From: Mycetocola tolaasinivorans
Lineage (GTDB): Bacteria; Actinomycetota; Actinomycetes; Actinomycetales; Microbacteriaceae
Direction of reading: 5' to 3'
DNA: 64,000 nt
Assembly (NCBI RefSeq): GCF_003667565.1
Contig: NZ_RCUX01000007.1
Span: 62,001 to 126,000 of the forward strand
The stretch's first letter is position 1, and each line of letters starts with the position of its first letter. The position numbers were made by a program, and so were the translations under genes. The notes beneath the pieces were generated by a model. It saw only the letters and a list, made by a program, of their open reading frames with translations, was not told the DNA's origin and did no database searches. Of this stretch, positions 1-10,599 are shown one piece after another.

Positions 1-11
1 GGATCCGTGAA

Positions 12-42
12 CCGTGGCCGCCGGGATCGCCGGCGGCCACGG
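12..42 (-). terminator. Terminator-like hairpin after gcvH
   Basis: A perfect 13-bp inverted repeat with a 5-nt loop (GATCG) lies 8 bases beyond the gcvH stop codon on the minus strand. There is no strong U-tract after it, so termination is inferred from position and stem strength. Confidence 0.55.
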
Positions 43-49
43 AACCGCA

Positions 50-430
50 TTACGGTGCGGTGACGCCGTTTGCCGCGGCGTACTCCTCGGGGCTCAGCAG
101 CGGGCCCTCCTCGGTGACCCGTACGGTGAAGAGCCAGCCGGCACCGTAGGGGTCGCCGTTCACGAGGGCCGGGTCATCCAGAACGGTCTGGTTGATCGAG
201 ACAACCTCGCCGGTGACCGGTGCGTACAGGTCGGAGACCGACTTGGTGGACTCCACCTCGCCGCAGGTCTCCCCCGCGGTCACGGTGGAACCCACCTCGG
301 GGAGGCTCACGTAGACGATGTCACCGAGGGCCTCGGCGGCCACCGCGGTGATGCCCACGGTGGCGGGATCGCCGGCGGCGAGCCACTCGTGCTCGGCGGA
401 GTACTTCAGGTTGGGGGCAACGGTGCTCAT
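50..430 (-). CDS. gcvH: Glycine cleavage system H protein
   Basis: GcvH is the lipoyl carrier of the glycine cleavage system, passing the aminomethyl group from GcvP to GcvT in the cytoplasm. The 126-aa product has the usual length for the family. The lipoyl site is the [12 protein letters not shown] stretch, with Lys63 as the attachment residue. The C-terminal half shows the typical small-domain pattern, including [11 protein letters not shown]. It is the last gene of a minus-strand gcvP-gcvT-gcvH operon, 51 nt after gcvT, and is followed by a strong hairpin. Expression should be controlled by the glycine riboswitch ahead of gcvP. No lipoylation enzyme is visible in this window. Confidence 0.97.
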   Translation of the reverse strand: MSTVAPNLKYSAEHEWLAAGDPATVGITAVAAEALGDIVYVSLPEVGSTVTAGETCGEVESTKSVSDLYAPVTGEVVSINQTVLDDPALVNGDPYGAGWLFTVRVTEEGPLLSPEEYAAANGVTAP

Positions 431-481
431 GGGTACCTTTCGATGGTGCGGTGCGTGGGTGCGGTGGTTAGCGGATGCTGA

Positions 482-1587
482 TTAGCGGGTGCGCCGATAG
501 AACGGGGTGGCGGTCACGGTGAAGGCCTCGGGTTTGCCGCGGAGGTCGGCCTGGACCGGGGTGCCGGGGGTCGCGTATGCGGGGTCAATATAGGCGAACG
601 CGATCGGAAAGCCGAGGGTGGGGCTCGGCTGGCCCGAGGTCACGGTGCCCACGGCCTCGCCGTCGACCAGGATCGGGTAGCCGGCGCGGGCGGCCCGGCG
701 ACCCTCGCCGCGCAGGCCCACCAGGACCCGGCGAACACCGGTCGCGTGGGCGGCCTCGAGTGCGGCTCGGCCCACGAAGTCGTGGCCCTCATCGAGGTTC
801 ACCACGCGGTCAAAGCCCGCGTCGAACGGGGTGAGGGCGCTCGTGAGCTCGTTGCCGTAGAGCGGCATGCCCGCCTCGAGGCGCAGCGAGTCTCGGGCGG
901 CCAGCCCACAGGGAATCAGACCACGGGTGAGGCCCGCGGCGAGCAGGGTATCCCAGAGCCCGGGGGCCGCGGTGTCCGGGATGAACAGCTCAAAGCCATC
1001 CTCCCCGGTGTATCCGGTGCGGGCCACGAGTACCGGCTGATCGTCGATGCTGAACTCGTGAGCCGCGTAGTAGCGCAGTGCCGCCAGCGTCTCGTGCTCG
1101 GCCTCGGGCAGCAGACCGGTCAGGATCTCGGCGGCACGCGGGCCCTGCAGCGCGATCAGTGCGGTGTGTGCGCTCGCATCGGTGACGGTGGCGGTGAACC
1201 CGGCGGCACGCGTGGTCAGCTCGGTGAACACCAGCTCGGCGTTGCCCGCATTGGGCACCACGAGGAAGCGCTCGGGGGTAATGCGATAGACGATGAGGTC
1301 ATCAAGGATGCCGCCGTCCTGCGCCACGATCAGCGAGTACTTGGCCCGGCCCACGGCCAGGGGCTCAAACACCCCGACCAGTGCGTGGCTGAGCGCGGCC
1401 GCGGCATCCGGCCCCTGCACCCAGACCTCGCCCATGTGGGAGAGGTCAAACAGGCCGGCGGCGGTGCGCACGGCGGTGTGCTCGGCGAGCTCCGATCCGT
1501 AACGCAGCGGCATCTGCCACCCGCCGAAATCGGTGAAGTGCGCGCCGAGGGCCGCATGGGCCTCGTACAGGGCGGTGGTGCGTTCAC

Positions 1588-1591
<4 letters not shown>
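482..1591 (-). CDS. gcvT: Glycine cleavage system T protein (aminomethyltransferase)
   Basis: GcvT moves the one-carbon unit from aminomethyl-GcvH to tetrahydrofolate and releases ammonia. The 369-aa product matches family length. Visible family features are the N-terminal [10 protein letters not shown] and DLSHMGE segments, the folate-site ILDDLIVYR around residue 95, and the GYTGEDGFE motif around residue 195. The C-terminal barrel segment [11 protein letters not shown] is also present. Its ATG overlaps the gcvP stop as ATGA, which indicates translational coupling. It lies second in the riboswitch-controlled operon. Confidence 0.97.
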
Positions 1592-4527
<2,936 letters not shown>

Positions 4528-4573
4528 GGGAACTCCAAAATGGGTACCGGCGCACAGCACCGGAAACGATGGG

Positions 4574-4765
4574 TTCCTCCCCGCTCTGTAGCTGTACCTG
4601 AGAGATTTCGCGCGGGGATCCGCACCTGCACCGTCGGTGGATTCACGCGCGCACGCGTGAATCACTTTCCAGAGTTGCCGCACCACTGCGGTCCTTGGGC
4701 CTGAGAGATTCCCGGGGAGGGTTTGCTCCTACGGCGCCCAAACTTCGGGACTCTCCCGCGGTGGT
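4574..4765 (-). ncRNA. Tandem glycine riboswitch
   Basis: Read on the minus strand, this leader holds two glycine aptamers in series. The first has GCGGGAGAGTC, CGTAGGAGCAA and the AATCTCTCAGG strand, followed by CAAGGACCG. The second has AACTCTGGAAAGTG, ACCGACGGTGCAGG, then AAATCTCTCAGGTAC and TACAGAGCGGGGAGGA. These are the conserved blocks of the gcvT-type riboswitch family. The element ends about 45 nt before the gcvP GTG, so it should control the whole gcv operon, normally switching it on when glycine is high. Confidence 0.95.
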
Positions 4766-4772
4766 TTAGTGG

Positions 4773-4801
4773 CGTATGTGATTGTGGGTGTTCGGCATCA
4801 A
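4773..4801 (-). promoter_or_regulatory. Candidate promoter for the gcv operon
   Basis: On the minus strand TTGATG and CATACG are separated by exactly 17 nt, just upstream of the riboswitch. The -10 match is weak, so this is a positional inference. Confidence 0.35.
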
Positions 4802-4828
4802 TCTACACGGTTTTTGAGGCCGTGAATA

Positions 4829-5929
4829 CTATTCGGCGAGAGCCTGAACCACCTGCGCAGCCGTGGTGCGGGCCGAACGTGCGGCACCGATGGTGCTGGC
4901 CTGCGGGCCGTATCCGGCGAGGAACAGCCGGGGTTCATCGAGTGCGCGGCCGCGCTCCACCCGGATGGTGTGCCCGGGGGCGGCGAGACCGAGGGGTGCC
5001 AGGTGGTCCACTTCGCCGCGGAATCCGGCGGCCCAGATGATCGCGTCCACGTCCTCCGCGGTGCCGTCCGGCCAGATGACGCCGGTCTCGGTCATCGCGG
5101 TAAACAGGGGGCGTTCGAGCAGGATTCCGGCCTCGCGGGCCTGCCGCATCCGCCGGGTGAGGGGAACGCCGGTGCCGGAGACGATGCTCGGCAGGATCTC
5201 GCCCGCGCGGGCGGCCTCATCCTGCGCGGCCACGGCGGCGCGCGCGTGATCGCGGGCCAGGCCCACGGTCTCGCTAAAGTCCACCGGATGCCGGGTGGCC
5301 CACTGCACGCGGGCGGCCACCGGCGAGAGCTCCAGGACAAACCCGATCGCGCTGGTACCGCCGCCCACCACGATGACGTGCTGCCCGGCAAACTCCTCGG
5401 CCGCGACAAAGTCCGGGGTGCGCAGCTGGCGGCCGTGGAAAGTTTTCCGGCCGGGAACCTCGGGCTGGATCGGGCGGGCCCAGGTGCCCGAGGCGTTGAT
5501 CACGATGCGCGCGAGGATCGTGGCGTCGGGCGCATCGGTGACGGCGTTGCGGGTCGTGACCCGCAGGGTGTTCTCCGGGCCGTCCGCGGTCACCGCGACC
5601 GCCTCAACCGGCCGCCGAATGGGCAGGCCGTACGCGCGCTCATAGCGGGCATAGTAGTCGGCGACGATGTCGCGGGCGGGCTCATCCCCGGGGGCCGTGC
5701 GGAAGCTCAGACCGAGGGTGTCAAGGCCCGGAAGATCTTCGACCTGGTGGGCGTCATCGAGGCGCAGGGAGGCCCAGCGGTGCTGCCAGGCGCCGCCGGA
5801 CCCCGGCCCGCGATCGATCACCCGCAGGTTTGTGACCCCGCGGCGCTGAAGCTCCTGGGCGGTGGCCAGCCCAGCCTGACCCGCCCCGATCACCAGGACG
5901 TCTGTCCGGGTGATGTCCGGCACCGTCAC
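4829..5929 (-). CDS. FAD/NAD(P)-dependent oxidoreductase, flavin-containing-monooxygenase-like
   Basis: A 366-aa flavoprotein of the CzcO/flavin-monooxygenase-like group. The N-terminal FAD Rossmann motif VIGAGQAG is at residues 13-20 and the NAD(P) Rossmann motif VVGGGTSAIG around 187-196. The linker motif expected as FxGxxxH is FHGRQLR at residues 164-170, so Arg replaces the usual His. That makes a classical monooxygenase assignment uncertain; a reductase role is possible. It starts at GTG 5929, overlapping the stop of the upstream marR-like gene as GTGA. The two genes are therefore co-translated, and the MarR protein is the likely regulator. Substrate unknown. Confidence 0.8.
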   Translation of the reverse strand: MTVPDITRTDVLVIGAGQAGLATAQELQRRGVTNLRVIDRGPGSGGAWQHRWASLRLDDAHQVEDLPGLDTLGLSFRTAPGDEPARDIVADYYARYERAYGLPIRRPVEAVAVTADGPENTLRVTTRNAVTDAPDATILARIVINASGTWARPIQPEVPGRKTFHGRQLRTPDFVAAEEFAGQHVIVVGGGTSAIGFVLELSPVAARVQWATRHPVDFSETVGLARDHARAAVAAQDEAARAGEILPSIVSGTGVPLTRRMRQAREAGILLERPLFTAMTETGVIWPDGTAEDVDAIIWAAGFRGEVDHLAPLGLAAPGHTIRVERGRALDEPRLFLAGYGPQASTIGAARSARTTAAQVVQALAE

Positions 5930-6456
5930 GGGGCGATGTCCGTGGAAGGGGCCGCCGCCTCCGCGGCGCTCGCGGGCGGGGTCAGCGCGTGCAGACGATC
6001 CTGGGGGTCGAGGGTGCGCAGGATGCGCGTGCTGATGTCATCCAGGGAATCCACGAGGTCCGGCCCGATCGCATCAAACACGTGCTTACGGACGGTCTCC
6101 ACGTGGCCGGGCGCCGCGGCGACCACGACCTCCCAGCCCGCATCGGTGAGGCGAGCATTGGTGGCCCGGCGATCATCCACGCAGGGGAATCGTTCCACAA
6201 ACCCGCGCTCCTCGAGTCGGCGCACCACGTGGGACAGCCGGGGCAGGGTGGCATTGGTGGCATCCGACAGCGCGGTCATGCGCAGCGTACGCTCGGGGGC
6301 CTCGGAGAGCTTCGCCAGGGTGAAGTACTCGTAGTGGGTGAGACCGGCATCGGCCTGCAGCTCGGATTCGAGAGCTCCGGGCAGCAGCTGCACCACCGCG
6401 ATGAAGCGCAGCCAGGCGCGCATCTCCTCGTTGTCGAGCCAGGGAACCTCGGTCAT
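5926..6456 (-). CDS. MarR-family transcriptional regulator
   Basis: A 176-aa winged-helix regulator. The start is ATG 6456, with GGAGG 5 nt upstream (GGAGGAAAAATG); longer reading in this frame has no ribosome site. The DNA-binding part shows LTHYEYFTLAKLSEAP, then TNATLPRLSHVVRRLEERGF and the wing DDRRATNARLT, the usual MarR arrangement. It overlaps the flavoprotein gene by 4 nt, so it probably senses a ligand related to that enzyme and represses the pair. A short acidic and Ala-rich C-terminal tail follows the domain. Confidence 0.88.
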   Translation of the reverse strand: MTEVPWLDNEEMRAWLRFIAVVQLLPGALESELQADAGLTHYEYFTLAKLSEAPERTLRMTALSDATNATLPRLSHVVRRLEERGFVERFPCVDDRRATNARLTDAGWEVVVAAAPGHVETVRKHVFDAIGPDLVDSLDDISTRILRTLDPQDRLHALTPPASAAEAAAPSTDIAP

Positions 6457-6631
6457 TTTTCCTCCCAGAACGTGCCCGCTAACTATAACGCGGGTGCCCT
6501 GCTCGCGGGCACCGCGGGAGCCGGGCAGCCCGCGCAGAGGCCGTCGGAATGCGACGGTTCCGAGGGCGATCCTTACGCCGACGGCGGAATGCCCGGCGGA
6601 CGGCCGGGAACAACCCGCAAGATGGGAGTGT

Positions 6632-6651
6632 GGGGTGCAGGTGTGCACCCC
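6632..6651. promoter_or_regulatory. Perfect 8-bp palindrome, possible operator
   Basis: GGGGTGCA and TGCACCCC flank a 4-nt spacer in the 261-bp gap between the divergent marR-like and J-domain genes. It could be a regulator site or a leader hairpin of the J-domain gene; no preference is possible from sequence. Confidence 0.35.
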
Positions 6652-6717
6652 GCTACGTCTTTTCCTGCCTGGCCGGGTACCCTGGATCGACCCCGGCCGT
6701 TTGTTTCAAGGAGCACC

Positions 6718-7647
6718 ATGAGTCAGAGCCCCGCCGAGCGGACCCCGTATGAGGTCCTCGGGGTGGCCGGTAGCGCGAGTGAGGATGAGCTGCGCAAGGC
6801 CTATCGCCGCCGCGCCCGCGAAACCCATCCGGACACCGGAGGAAGCGCCGCGGCCTTCGACGAGGTTCAGCGCGCCTGGGAACTCCTCGGAACCGCGTCT
6901 GCCCGTGCGGCCTATGATCGCGGAACCCCCGCCTCCTCCTCCGCCTCCGCCTCCGATCCCGGCGCTACCTGGTCGGCGGCCCCGCGGCCCCCGCGGCAGG
7001 ACTCCCGGCCGAAGGCACGCACCTACGGTCACCCCGGTGGGCGTGCCCGCGAACGCTACCTGACCATGCTGCGCGAGTGGGTGGGGCGCGGGGTAGATAT
7101 CCCGGACCCGTACAACGCGAGCCTGGTGCGCACCGCTCCCCCGGAGATCCGGCGTGAGCTCGCGAAGGCGCTCGCCGAGGAGGCTACCGCCCGCCAGGTG
7201 ACCGACCTGGGGATGGGCTTCACGATGTGGAGCGAGGTGCTCGCCGGAAACGAGGGTGTGCTCGACCACGTGGTCCTCGGCCCCGCCGGGCTGTTCGCGA
7301 TCACCTCGGAGGACTGGGGCGGACGAATCCAGCTCAAGCGCGGCGAACTCATCGGCGAAAACATCGGCCCACTGGAACTCCCCGTGCGCCGCACCACCCG
7401 CGCCGCGCGCGCATTCGCAAAGGCCCTGCGCGTGAAATTCACCGGCGTGCTGATCGTGGTGCCGGATAACTCGATGGAGGACGGCATCGTCGCGGTCGGT
7501 CGCGGACGGCACGCAAGCACCCTGATCGTGCAGCGTTCGCTCCTCGGCCACGTCCTGCGCACCGGTATTCCCGGCATGGCCCACGGCAGCCTGAGCGACG
7601 TGTTTGAGCTGCGCAGCGTGCTGCAGGCGGGTATTCGTTTCCCCTAG
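6718..7647 (+). CDS. J-domain protein with NERD-like C-terminal region
   Basis: A 309-aa protein. Residues about 6-65 form a DnaJ J-domain with the HPD tripeptide in ETHPDTGG and the YRRRAR basic helix, so it should stimulate an Hsp70 partner. The middle (about 70-110) is low-complexity, rich in Ala/Ser/Pro. The C-terminal part carries a pattern resembling NERD/nuclease-related domains: LDHVVLGPAGLFAITSEDWGG, followed by a GVLIVVPD strand. It lacks the Gly/Phe and zinc-finger regions of DnaJ. The start ATG has AAGGAG 6 nt upstream. It is followed 26 nt later by clpS. Function is not established; J-domain assignment is firm, the C-terminal assignment is tentative. Confidence 0.78.
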   Translation: MSQSPAERTPYEVLGVAGSASEDELRKAYRRRARETHPDTGGSAAAFDEVQRAWELLGTASARAAYDRGTPASSSASASDPGATWSAAPRPPRQDSRPKARTYGHPGGRARERYLTMLREWVGRGVDIPDPYNASLVRTAPPEIRRELAKALAEEATARQVTDLGMGFTMWSEVLAGNEGVLDHVVLGPAGLFAITSEDWGGRIQLKRGELIGENIGPLELPVRRTTRAARAFAKALRVKFTGVLIVVPDNSMEDGIVAVGRGRHASTLIVQRSLLGHVLRTGIPGMAHGSLSDVFELRSVLQAGIRFP

Positions 7648-7661
7648 GTCACCGCGGTGCC

Positions 7662-7667
7662 TATCCT
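7662..7667 (+). promoter_or_regulatory. -10-like box before clpS (leaderless start)
   Basis: TATCCT ends 6 nt before GTG 7674. There is no Shine-Dalgarno sequence, so a leaderless clpS mRNA is plausible. No convincing -35 element is visible. Confidence 0.35.
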
Positions 7668-7673
7668 TAAGTG

Positions 7674-7982
7674 GTGAGCACCGGAACCCAGCAACTTCTT
7701 GACCGCGCGCCCGCGGCCCTCGCCGAGACGCCGTGGGAGGTCGTGGTGTGGGATGACCCGGTGAACCTCATGAGCTACGTCTCGTTCGTCTTTCGCAGCC
7801 ACTTCGGCATGAGCGCCGAGCGGGCCGAGGAGCGCATGCTCGCGGTGCACAACGACGGCAGCGCGGTGGTGGCGCAGGCGGGGCGCGAGGCCGCCGAAAT
7901 GCACGTGCAGGCATTGCACGGCTACGGTCTCTGGGCCACGGTACGGGCAGGGAATGCCGGAGATTCGGGGGCCGGCGCGTGA
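7674..7982 (+). CDS. clpS: ATP-dependent Clp protease adaptor ClpS
   Basis: ClpS binds the N-domain of the Clp unfoldase and delivers N-degron substrates. The 102-aa product contains the family core: WEVVVWDDPVNLMSYV, then the M-A-VH-G block MLAVHNDGSAVV and the terminal GLWATV strand. The NDG/DDPVN residues belong to the N-degron pocket region. Two consecutive GTG codons are available (7671, 7674); I use the second because it lies 6 nt from a TATCCT box. The end overlaps the next gene by 4 nt (GTGA). Confidence 0.95.
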   Translation: MSTGTQQLLDRAPAALAETPWEVVVWDDPVNLMSYVSFVFRSHFGMSAERAEERMLAVHNDGSAVVAQAGREAAEMHVQALHGYGLWATVRAGNAGDSGAGA

Positions 7983-8479
7983 GTGATTTTGGTGCCGTTC
8001 GGCTCGACGAACACGGCTTCAGTCTGCTCCTGGAGGAGCACGAGCGGGTGATCCTCGGTGATCTCGCCGCGCAGCTCATCCAGGTGCTCGAAGACCCCGA
8101 GGACCCGGTGGCCGAGCGTCTTTACCCCGATGCCTATCCGGATGATGCCGAGGCCTCCGCGGAGTTTCGTCGCCTCACCCGCGGCGACCTCGATGACGCG
8201 CGCATCGCGGGAGCGACGCTCCTGCTCGAAACCATTCCCGAAGACCAGGACGCTCCCATCCTGCCGCTTGATCGCGCGGGTGCCGAGCGTGTGATGCGCT
8301 CCCTCGGCGACCTGCGTCACGTGCTGGCGGAGCGGCTGGGCATCAGCGTCGCCTCTCCCGAGGGCGACCCCAACGATCAGTTCACCATGCTGTACGACTG
8401 GCTGGGTTACCTGCAGGAGTCGCTGGTCCTGGCGCTCGTGAGCGGGGACGAAGAGTCGGGGCGGCTCGCACGCGCCTAG
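7979..8479 (+). CDS. DUF2017 family protein
   Basis: A 166-aa acidic protein of the actinobacterial DUF2017 family, whose members are commonly encoded directly after clpS, as here. It shows the family pattern of an N-terminal helix LLLEEHERVILGDLAAQL and a C-terminal LYDWLGYLQESLVLAL segment. No catalytic motif is evident. The GTG start overlaps the clpS stop by 4 nt, so the two are translationally coupled. A role linked to Clp proteolysis is a guilt-by-association inference only. Confidence 0.85.
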   Translation: MSDFGAVRLDEHGFSLLLEEHERVILGDLAAQLIQVLEDPEDPVAERLYPDAYPDDAEASAEFRRLTRGDLDDARIAGATLLLETIPEDQDAPILPLDRAGAERVMRSLGDLRHVLAERLGISVASPEGDPNDQFTMLYDWLGYLQESLVLALVSGDEESGRLARA

Positions 8480-8877
8480 CGGGTACCCCTGCGGGAGAGG
8501 GCCAGGTCCAGGCCGGCGATCAGCACCGCGCCGAGCAGATACGCGAGAAGGTCCAGCGGGTTGAACGTGGTGCCCAGGAGGTAGCGCCAGCCGATCCACT
8601 GCCGGGCGAGTTCGAGCGGCAGCCCGGTGGCCTGAAGGAACTCGATTGCCCAGCACACGAGCGTGGTGAGGATCGCCAGTGGCGCCGGGCGCAGCCGTAC
8701 CCAGATCAGCGTGAATGCCAGATACGCGGCCACCGCATAGAGCGCATCACCGCAGAACCCGGCGAGCTCACCGGAACCCAGACGCGTCACGGCGATTCCC
8801 AGCGCTATGCAGGCGATGAGTGCCACGAGTGCTCGCGTTCGGCGGTGCGGTGCGGGTGAGTCGGTGGTGAGGCGCAC
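8476..8877 (-). CDS. DUF2809 family membrane protein
   Basis: A 133-aa protein with about four predicted membrane helices. It carries the DUF2809 signatures CGDALYAVAAYLAF near residue 42 and WAIEFLQ near residue 76, ending in a basic tail. Start is GTG 8877 with AAAGG about 5 nt upstream; an alternative start slightly inside the gene cannot be excluded. It converges with the DUF2017 gene and the two stop codons overlap by 4 nt, which leaves no room for a terminator. Function unknown. Confidence 0.75.
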   Translation of the reverse strand: MRLTTDSPAPHRRTRALVALIACIALGIAVTRLGSGELAGFCGDALYAVAAYLAFTLIWVRLRPAPLAILTTLVCWAIEFLQATGLPLELARQWIGWRYLLGTTFNPLDLLAYLLGAVLIAGLDLALSRRGTR

Positions 8878-8976
8878 GGCGACCTTTCATGGGTGAGACC
8901 CCAGGCTAACCCGCGCGGCGCGGGAAAAGCGTGTGTGCGCTCCCGTGCCGCGAGGATCAGTGATTGGATGGAGGGT

Positions 8977-10248
8977 ATGCAGAACATCGACGAGCTCATC
9001 GCGGACTTTGGCGGCTATATTCAGGACTCCCCCTCCTCCTATCACGCGGCTTCCGCGGGGGCCGCGCGCCTGGAGCGTGCCGGGTTCACCCGCCTCGATG
9101 AGGCCGAGGCCTGGCCCACCTCGGCCGGCCGCTACCTCGTGATTCGCGATGGCGCGCTGGTCGCCTGGGTGCAGCCCGCCGTCGCGACCGCGACCACCGG
9201 ATTCCGCATCCTCGGCGCCCACACCGACTCCCCCGGGTTCAAGCTCAAGCCGAAGCCCAGCATCGGATCCGACGGCTGGCTGCAGGCCGGTGTGGAGGTT
9301 TATGGTGGCCCGCTGCTGAACTCCTGGCTCGACCGCGAACTCGAACTCGCCGGCCGTCTCGTGCTGCGCGACGGCACCGAGCACCTCGTGCGCACCGGAC
9401 CGTACCTGCGCATCCCGCAGCTCGCGATCCACCTCGACCGCGAGGCCAACAACGGCCTCGCACTCAACCGCCAGCGCCAGACCCAGCCGGTTTACGGCGT
9501 GGGCGACCGCTCGAGCGCTGATCTCGTGGCCCACCTGGCCGCCCTCGCCGGTGTCGACGCCGCCGAGGTCGCCGGATACGACATCCTCACCGCCGACACC
9601 CAGGCTCCCGCCCGCTTCGGCCAGAACGGCGAGCTGTTCGCCGCCGGCCGGATGGACAACCTCACCTCGGTGTGGGCGGGCCTGCACGCCATCGAAACCC
9701 TCACCGCGGACCCCGAGCACATCGTGATGCTCGCGGCGTTTGATCATGAGGAGCTCGGCTCCGAAACCCGCTCGGGCGCGAGCGGCCCGCTGCTCGCTGA
9801 GATCACCGAGCGCATCTCCCTCGGCCTCGGTGCGGACGCGGCCGAGCGTGCCCGCGCCTACGCGGGCTCCTGGTGCCTCTCTGCCGACGCCGGCCACTCG
9901 GTGCACCCGAACTACGGCGAGATGCACGACCCCAACGTGCGCCCGCTCGCGGGATCCGGCCCGCTGCTGAAGATCAACGCCAACCAGCGCTACGCGACCG
10001 ACGCCCACGGGGCCGCCCTGTTCGCCCGCGCCTGCGAGGCGGCCGGGGTGCAGTACCAGGAGTTCGTCTCCAACAACACCGTGCCCTGCGGCTCGACCAT
10101 CGGCCCCCTCACCGCAACCCGCCTCGGCATCCGCACGGTGGACGTGGGTGTGCCCCTGCTCTCGATGCACTCCGCCCGCGAGCTCTGCCACGTCAACGAC
10201 CCGATCGCGCTCTCCGGCGCGATCAGCGCGTTCTTCGCGGGGGCGTAG
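8977..10248 (+). CDS. apeB: M18 family (aspartyl) aminopeptidase
   Basis: A 423-aa cytosolic metallo-aminopeptidase of family M18, which removes N-terminal acidic residues from peptides. Metal and catalytic motifs are all visible: GAHTDSPGFKLKP (His and Asp), GRMDNLTSVWAG (bridging Asp), FDHEELGSETRSGA (catalytic and metal Glu), SADAGHSVHPNY, and the C-terminal MHSARELCHVND (metal His). Start choice is between ATG 8968 and ATG 8977; GGAGGG sits very close to the latter, so the start is uncertain by three codons. The gene is monocistronic and ends 67 nt before a strong hairpin. Confidence 0.92.
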   Translation: MQNIDELIADFGGYIQDSPSSYHAASAGAARLERAGFTRLDEAEAWPTSAGRYLVIRDGALVAWVQPAVATATTGFRILGAHTDSPGFKLKPKPSIGSDGWLQAGVEVYGGPLLNSWLDRELELAGRLVLRDGTEHLVRTGPYLRIPQLAIHLDREANNGLALNRQRQTQPVYGVGDRSSADLVAHLAALAGVDAAEVAGYDILTADTQAPARFGQNGELFAAGRMDNLTSVWAGLHAIETLTADPEHIVMLAAFDHEELGSETRSGASGPLLAEITERISLGLGADAAERARAYAGSWCLSADAGHSVHPNYGEMHDPNVRPLAGSGPLLKINANQRYATDAHGAALFARACEAAGVQYQEFVSNNTVPCGSTIGPLTATRLGIRTVDVGVPLLSMHSARELCHVNDPIALSGAISAFFAGA

Positions 10249-10315
10249 CAGCAACGTCGACATCGTCACCTGGCAAACACCCCGAGTGGTCGTGCGCCAG
10301 GATGGGTTAAACGCC

Positions 10316-10349
10316 CGTCGCTCCCCGTCGTGAACGACGGGGAGCGACG
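10316..10349. terminator. Perfect 15-bp bidirectional hairpin
   Basis: Two 15-nt arms pair perfectly around a TGAA loop. The hairpin sits between the converging aminopeptidase gene and the 60-aa gene that ends at 10371, so it probably stops both transcripts. No U-tract follows. Confidence 0.7.
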
Positions 10350-10370
10350 CTGTGCCTCATACGTGGGGCG

Positions 10371-10553
10371 TTACGCGTAACGGCTCTTACCGATTCGCGA
10401 AGTCGTGCTGCGCATGACGGACGTCTTCGTCTCTGAGGGCTTTGATGGCGTTACGACCGTCGTGGCTTTTCCGCCTGCGAGAGACGATATCGTGCCGCCG
10501 TTAACAACGAAAAACGATGAGCGTGGTTCTTTCGGGTGCTTTCTGCCTGACAT
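10371..10553 (-). CDS. Small basic protein of unknown function
   Basis: A 60-aa, Lys/Arg/Ser/Thr-rich protein beginning MSGRKHPKEPRSS and ending GKSRYA. I do not recognise a family. The reason to call it a gene is the excellent ribosome-binding site, GGAGGTG placed 4 nt before the ATG, plus its position: it follows the 480-aa membrane protein gene by 46 nt on the same strand and ends 21 nt before a perfect terminator hairpin. The intergenic 46 nt contains TATGGT, which could be its own -10 box. No membrane helix or cysteine is present. Its function may be tied to the upstream membrane protein. Confidence 0.55.
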   Translation of the reverse strand: MSGRKHPKEPRSSFFVVNGGTISSLAGGKATTVVTPSKPSETKTSVMRSTTSRIGKSRYA

Positions 10554-10599
10554 CTTTCACCTCCGTTTTGGTGTTGCGACCATACCACCTCAGCCTAGG

